Shown here: positions 13,400 through 15,393 of the stretch, in pieces
Layout: the number at the start of each line of letters is the position of its first letter
Numbering within the stretch: position 1 is the stretch's first letter
DNA from: Bacteroidales bacterium
GTDB lineage: Bacteria; Bacteroidota; Bacteroidia; Bacteroidales; F082
NCBI GenBank assembly: GCA_017428285.1
Contig: JAFRRE010000091.1
Span: 1 to 15,393 of the forward strand
Length of the DNA: 15,393 bases
Direction of reading: 5' to 3'
The notes under the pieces: generated by a model
Databases searched by the model: none
What the model was told of the DNA's origin: nothing
Seen by the model: the letters and a program-made list of their open reading frames with translations, nothing else
Position numbers and translations under genes: made by a program

Positions 13400-14866
13400 A
13401 TGGCGCAACGGACGGCAATAATCATCGGCGCAGGCATCTCGGGACTTACCACGGCTGTCTATCTGCAACGTTCAGGCATCCAGACGCTTGTATTGGAGAA
13501 GGCTGCTGGTCCAGGAGGGGTTTCCACCAGCTGGAAGCGCAAAGGCTACATTTTCGAGGGTGGCATCCATTAGCTCATCGGGGCCAAGAAAGAAATCCCT
13601 TTGCATCAGATTTGGTTGGAAACGGGTGCATTGCAGGATAACAACCCTGTCTTTTTCAAAGATCCTATCTATACCTTGGTGGACGAAAAAGGTAGCATGC
13701 CGTTGTTTCGCGACTTGCATGGATTGGAAATAACAGGTTTTAGGGACAAGCTTGCCTTGTGGCGTCTTCGTTTTCACTTGGCCTGTTTCAAGAATTTCCA
13801 TCAGCCTATCGGAGATTTAAGGGGCCTGAAAGTCCGAAACCCCAAGCCGTTTTCTGTTTGGGAATATGTCAAGATGCTGCCTGCCGTCCTCGTCACGCCA
13901 TTTTTGATGGCCCAGTCGGCGCGAGCCTATGCCAAATGGTTCAAGAATCCACGGATAAGGGCACTTTTGGCCGCTGTTGTGGAGCCTGAAATCAATGCGT
14001 TGTCGTTCATCTACACCCTGGGCACCTTTCATGTGGGCGACAGCGGCTATCCTAAAGGCGGCTCGCTGCGCATGGCGCAAAACATGGCTGACACATTCAA
14101 AAGTTGTGGTGGAGTAATCCGATACCAGACTCCTGCGGATGAGATTTTCTTTGAAGGGAAACAGTGGTTGGTTCGTACCAAGGACGAGATGCTTACGGCA
14201 GATGTCGTAGTCATTTCGGCGGATGCCCGAAGCGCCATCGACACGCTTTTCAAGGAGCCTTTACAAGACAACTGGGCCAAAAAGATGCGGTCGGGACTTC
14301 GAACAACTCAATGTATGTTTCTCGGTGTCGGAGTCCAGGCCGATTTGTCCTCATGGCCCCGCTCCATGCAGATTGTGCTGCCTCATCCTCTGCAAGCTGC
14401 AGGGCGCACCTATCAAACGATTGTCGTGAACAACTATGTCACAGAGGAAGGCTATGCTCCCAAAGGGTGCAGTGTCATCACTTGTCTGCTTCACGGCTCA
14501 ACCTACGGTTATTGGAAAGCGGCCAAGGAAGACGGCAGCTATGCAGACAAGAAAAATGAGGTGATGTCGCATTTTATCGAAGCCATCAGTGAGGTGATTC
14601 CCGAAATCAAGGATGCCGTGGCTGTGACCGATATGGCCACGCCGCTCACCTACGAGCGATATTGCAACACCTTCGAGGGAAGCTACATGACGGACTGGCC
14701 GCCCTTCCGACGCTTGTACCACGCGCCCGTTCGTTACCGCGAAGGCTTATATTTTACGGGGCAACGAACGGCCTATTCCGGAGGACTTCCCCCAGCCGCC
14801 CAAAGCGGTCGCACTACTGCCCAAACGGTTTGCAAAGACCTTGGCGTGGAGTTTGTTGGGGCATAA
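13400..14866 (+). pseudogene. CrtI/phytoene-desaturase-like FAD oxidoreductase interrupted by in-frame TAG
   Basis: From the ATG at 13400 the frame starts with a dinucleotide-binding fold: IIIGAGISGLTTAVYL (GxGxxG at 10-15), then LVLEK with acidic E33, then AGPGG (36-40). At FEGGIH (52-57) it meets TAG (13571-13573, codon 58). The same frame then continues LIGAKKE... with no other stop to TAA at 14864-14866, 488 codons in all including the TAG. Homologues usually read GG(I/L)HWL(I/V)G here, so TGG to TAG is a one-base change. The C-terminal FAD motif LYFTGQRTAYSGGLPPAAQS is intact. An internal TTG at 13601 opens the downstream 421 codons, but that product lacks the FAD-binding fold. Related enzymes (COG1233) desaturate or saturate polyprenoid-type chains; substrate unknown. 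Either a fresh nonsense mutation, an assembly error, or stop read-through. Confidence 0.85.
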
Positions 14867-14867
14867 T

Positions 14868-15393
14868 TCAGCATGGAAAAGATGAAGCTCTATCGCACTC
14901 CTCCAGCCACTTTTCCAGTATCTCGCAGTACTTGTCGGTCTGTTCGACGAAGCACGTGTGACGTGCGCCTTTGAAGACTTCCCAGCGGCTGTTGGGGATG
15001 TTCTCGTAGAGTGAGGCAGCCACCACAGGGGTGCAGATGTCACGGGTGCCGCTACAAATCAGGCAAGGCTGCGTGATTTGGTGCAGACGGTCGGTGTATT
15101 CGAAGTCGGCCAGATCGCCTAGGGGTTGGTATTCGTTGGGCCCCCAGCCGTAGAGGTAGGCTTCATCGCCGGCGCGTTTCGGGCGACGGATACACTCTGG
15201 CGAGTTGTCATCTACGCTGATGACATAACGCTCATAGTAATGCTCGTTGGCGCGGAGGTAGTCGGGGTCGTCCCATTTCCCGGTGGCTTCGGCATGGCGG
15301 ATGGCCTCTTGGTCTTCTGCCGACATGTATTTGATGAGGCGGTGCTGCTCGCTGGCCCACAGCGAGCTGGAGGCATGGCCCGAAGAGAGGATG
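14868..15393 (-). CDS. Alpha/beta hydrolase, prolyl-iminopeptidase-like (partial, N-terminus outside window)
   Basis: The minus-strand frame is open from its stop codon (14868-14870, TGA) to the right edge, so the gene continues beyond the window; the ATG at 15326 is internal. The visible 174 residues resemble the second half of proline iminopeptidase-type serine peptidases. The cap domain is SSLWASEQHRLIKYM... with ANEHYYERYV. The end of the core is CLICSGTRDICTP, containing the likely catalytic Asp (SGTRD), and VFKGARHTCFVEQ, containing the likely catalytic His. The nucleophile Ser would lie just outside the window. Known role of the family: release of N-terminal residues, often proline, from peptides. 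It converges on the oxidoreductase with one base between the stop codons. Confidence 0.85.
   Translation of the reverse strand, partial: ILSSGHASSSLWASEQHRLIKYMSAEDQEAIRHAEATGKWDDPDYLRANEHYYERYVISVDDNSPECIRRPKRAGDEAYLYGWGPNEYQPLGDLADFEYTDRLHQITQPCLICSGTRDICTPVVAASLYENIPNSRWEVFKGARHTCFVEQTDKYCEILEKWLEECDRASSFPC

Noticed and set aside
13571..13573. TAG as a reassigned sense codon
   Set aside because: The acetyltransferase gene nearby ends in TAG (12907-12909) at the expected C-terminus, and all other genes use TAA or TGA normally, so no code change is supported.

Overview
The window reads as chromosomal DNA from a Bacteroidota bacterium, most likely order Bacteroidales. The signs are a TonB-dependent receptor paired with a DUF4249 lipoprotein, a PorT-like barrel protein, several lipoproteins or signal peptides with Bacteroidota-type neighbours, no clear Shine-Dalgarno sequences, and promoters of the TAnnTTTG (-7) type. 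No phage, IS, CRISPR, tRNA or rRNA gene was recognised.

Layout. At 1-174 (+) lies the C-terminal end of a probable DUF4143/AAA_14 ATPase. Bases 357-10335 hold seven genes, all on the minus strand. In transcription order (right to left) they are: a PorT-like barrel protein, a TonB-dependent receptor, a DUF4249 lipoprotein, trkA, trkH, a lipid-anchored TPR/transmembrane/HTH-like sensor, and a secreted DUF1573 protein. From 10464 the coding strand switches to plus. The first plus-strand operon is an AlkZ-like winged-helix DNA glycosylase homologue, an unknown single-pass membrane protein and a GNAT acetyltransferase. The second is a small zinc-ribbon protein followed four bases later by a CrtI-like FAD oxidoreductase. 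A partial prolyl-iminopeptidase-like hydrolase converges on the oxidoreductase from the right edge, with a single base between the two stop codons.

How the genes work together. TrkA and TrkH form one potassium uptake system (cytoplasmic NAD-binding regulator plus membrane channel). The receptor and DUF4249 protein are a standard outer-membrane pair of unknown substrate. The TPR protein has the architecture of a one-component regulator that senses in the periplasm and acts in the cytoplasm. The other genes have no obvious shared pathway.

Most notable points. (1) The CrtI-like oxidoreductase has an in-frame TAG at codon 58, exactly where the family normally has Trp, with the rest of the frame open for 430 codons. 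(2) A 28-bp perfect palindrome of the REP type lies inside the reading frame of the AlkZ-like gene and keeps it open. (3) Non-coding spacers carry at least four other unrelated inverted-repeat elements, including one of about 210 bp between trkA and trkH. (4) A 42-bp sequence with a conserved hairpin flanks the TPR sensor gene on both sides, one copy abutting its putative promoter. (5) Two -7 boxes lie only 5-6 bases from start codons, suggesting nearly leaderless transcripts.
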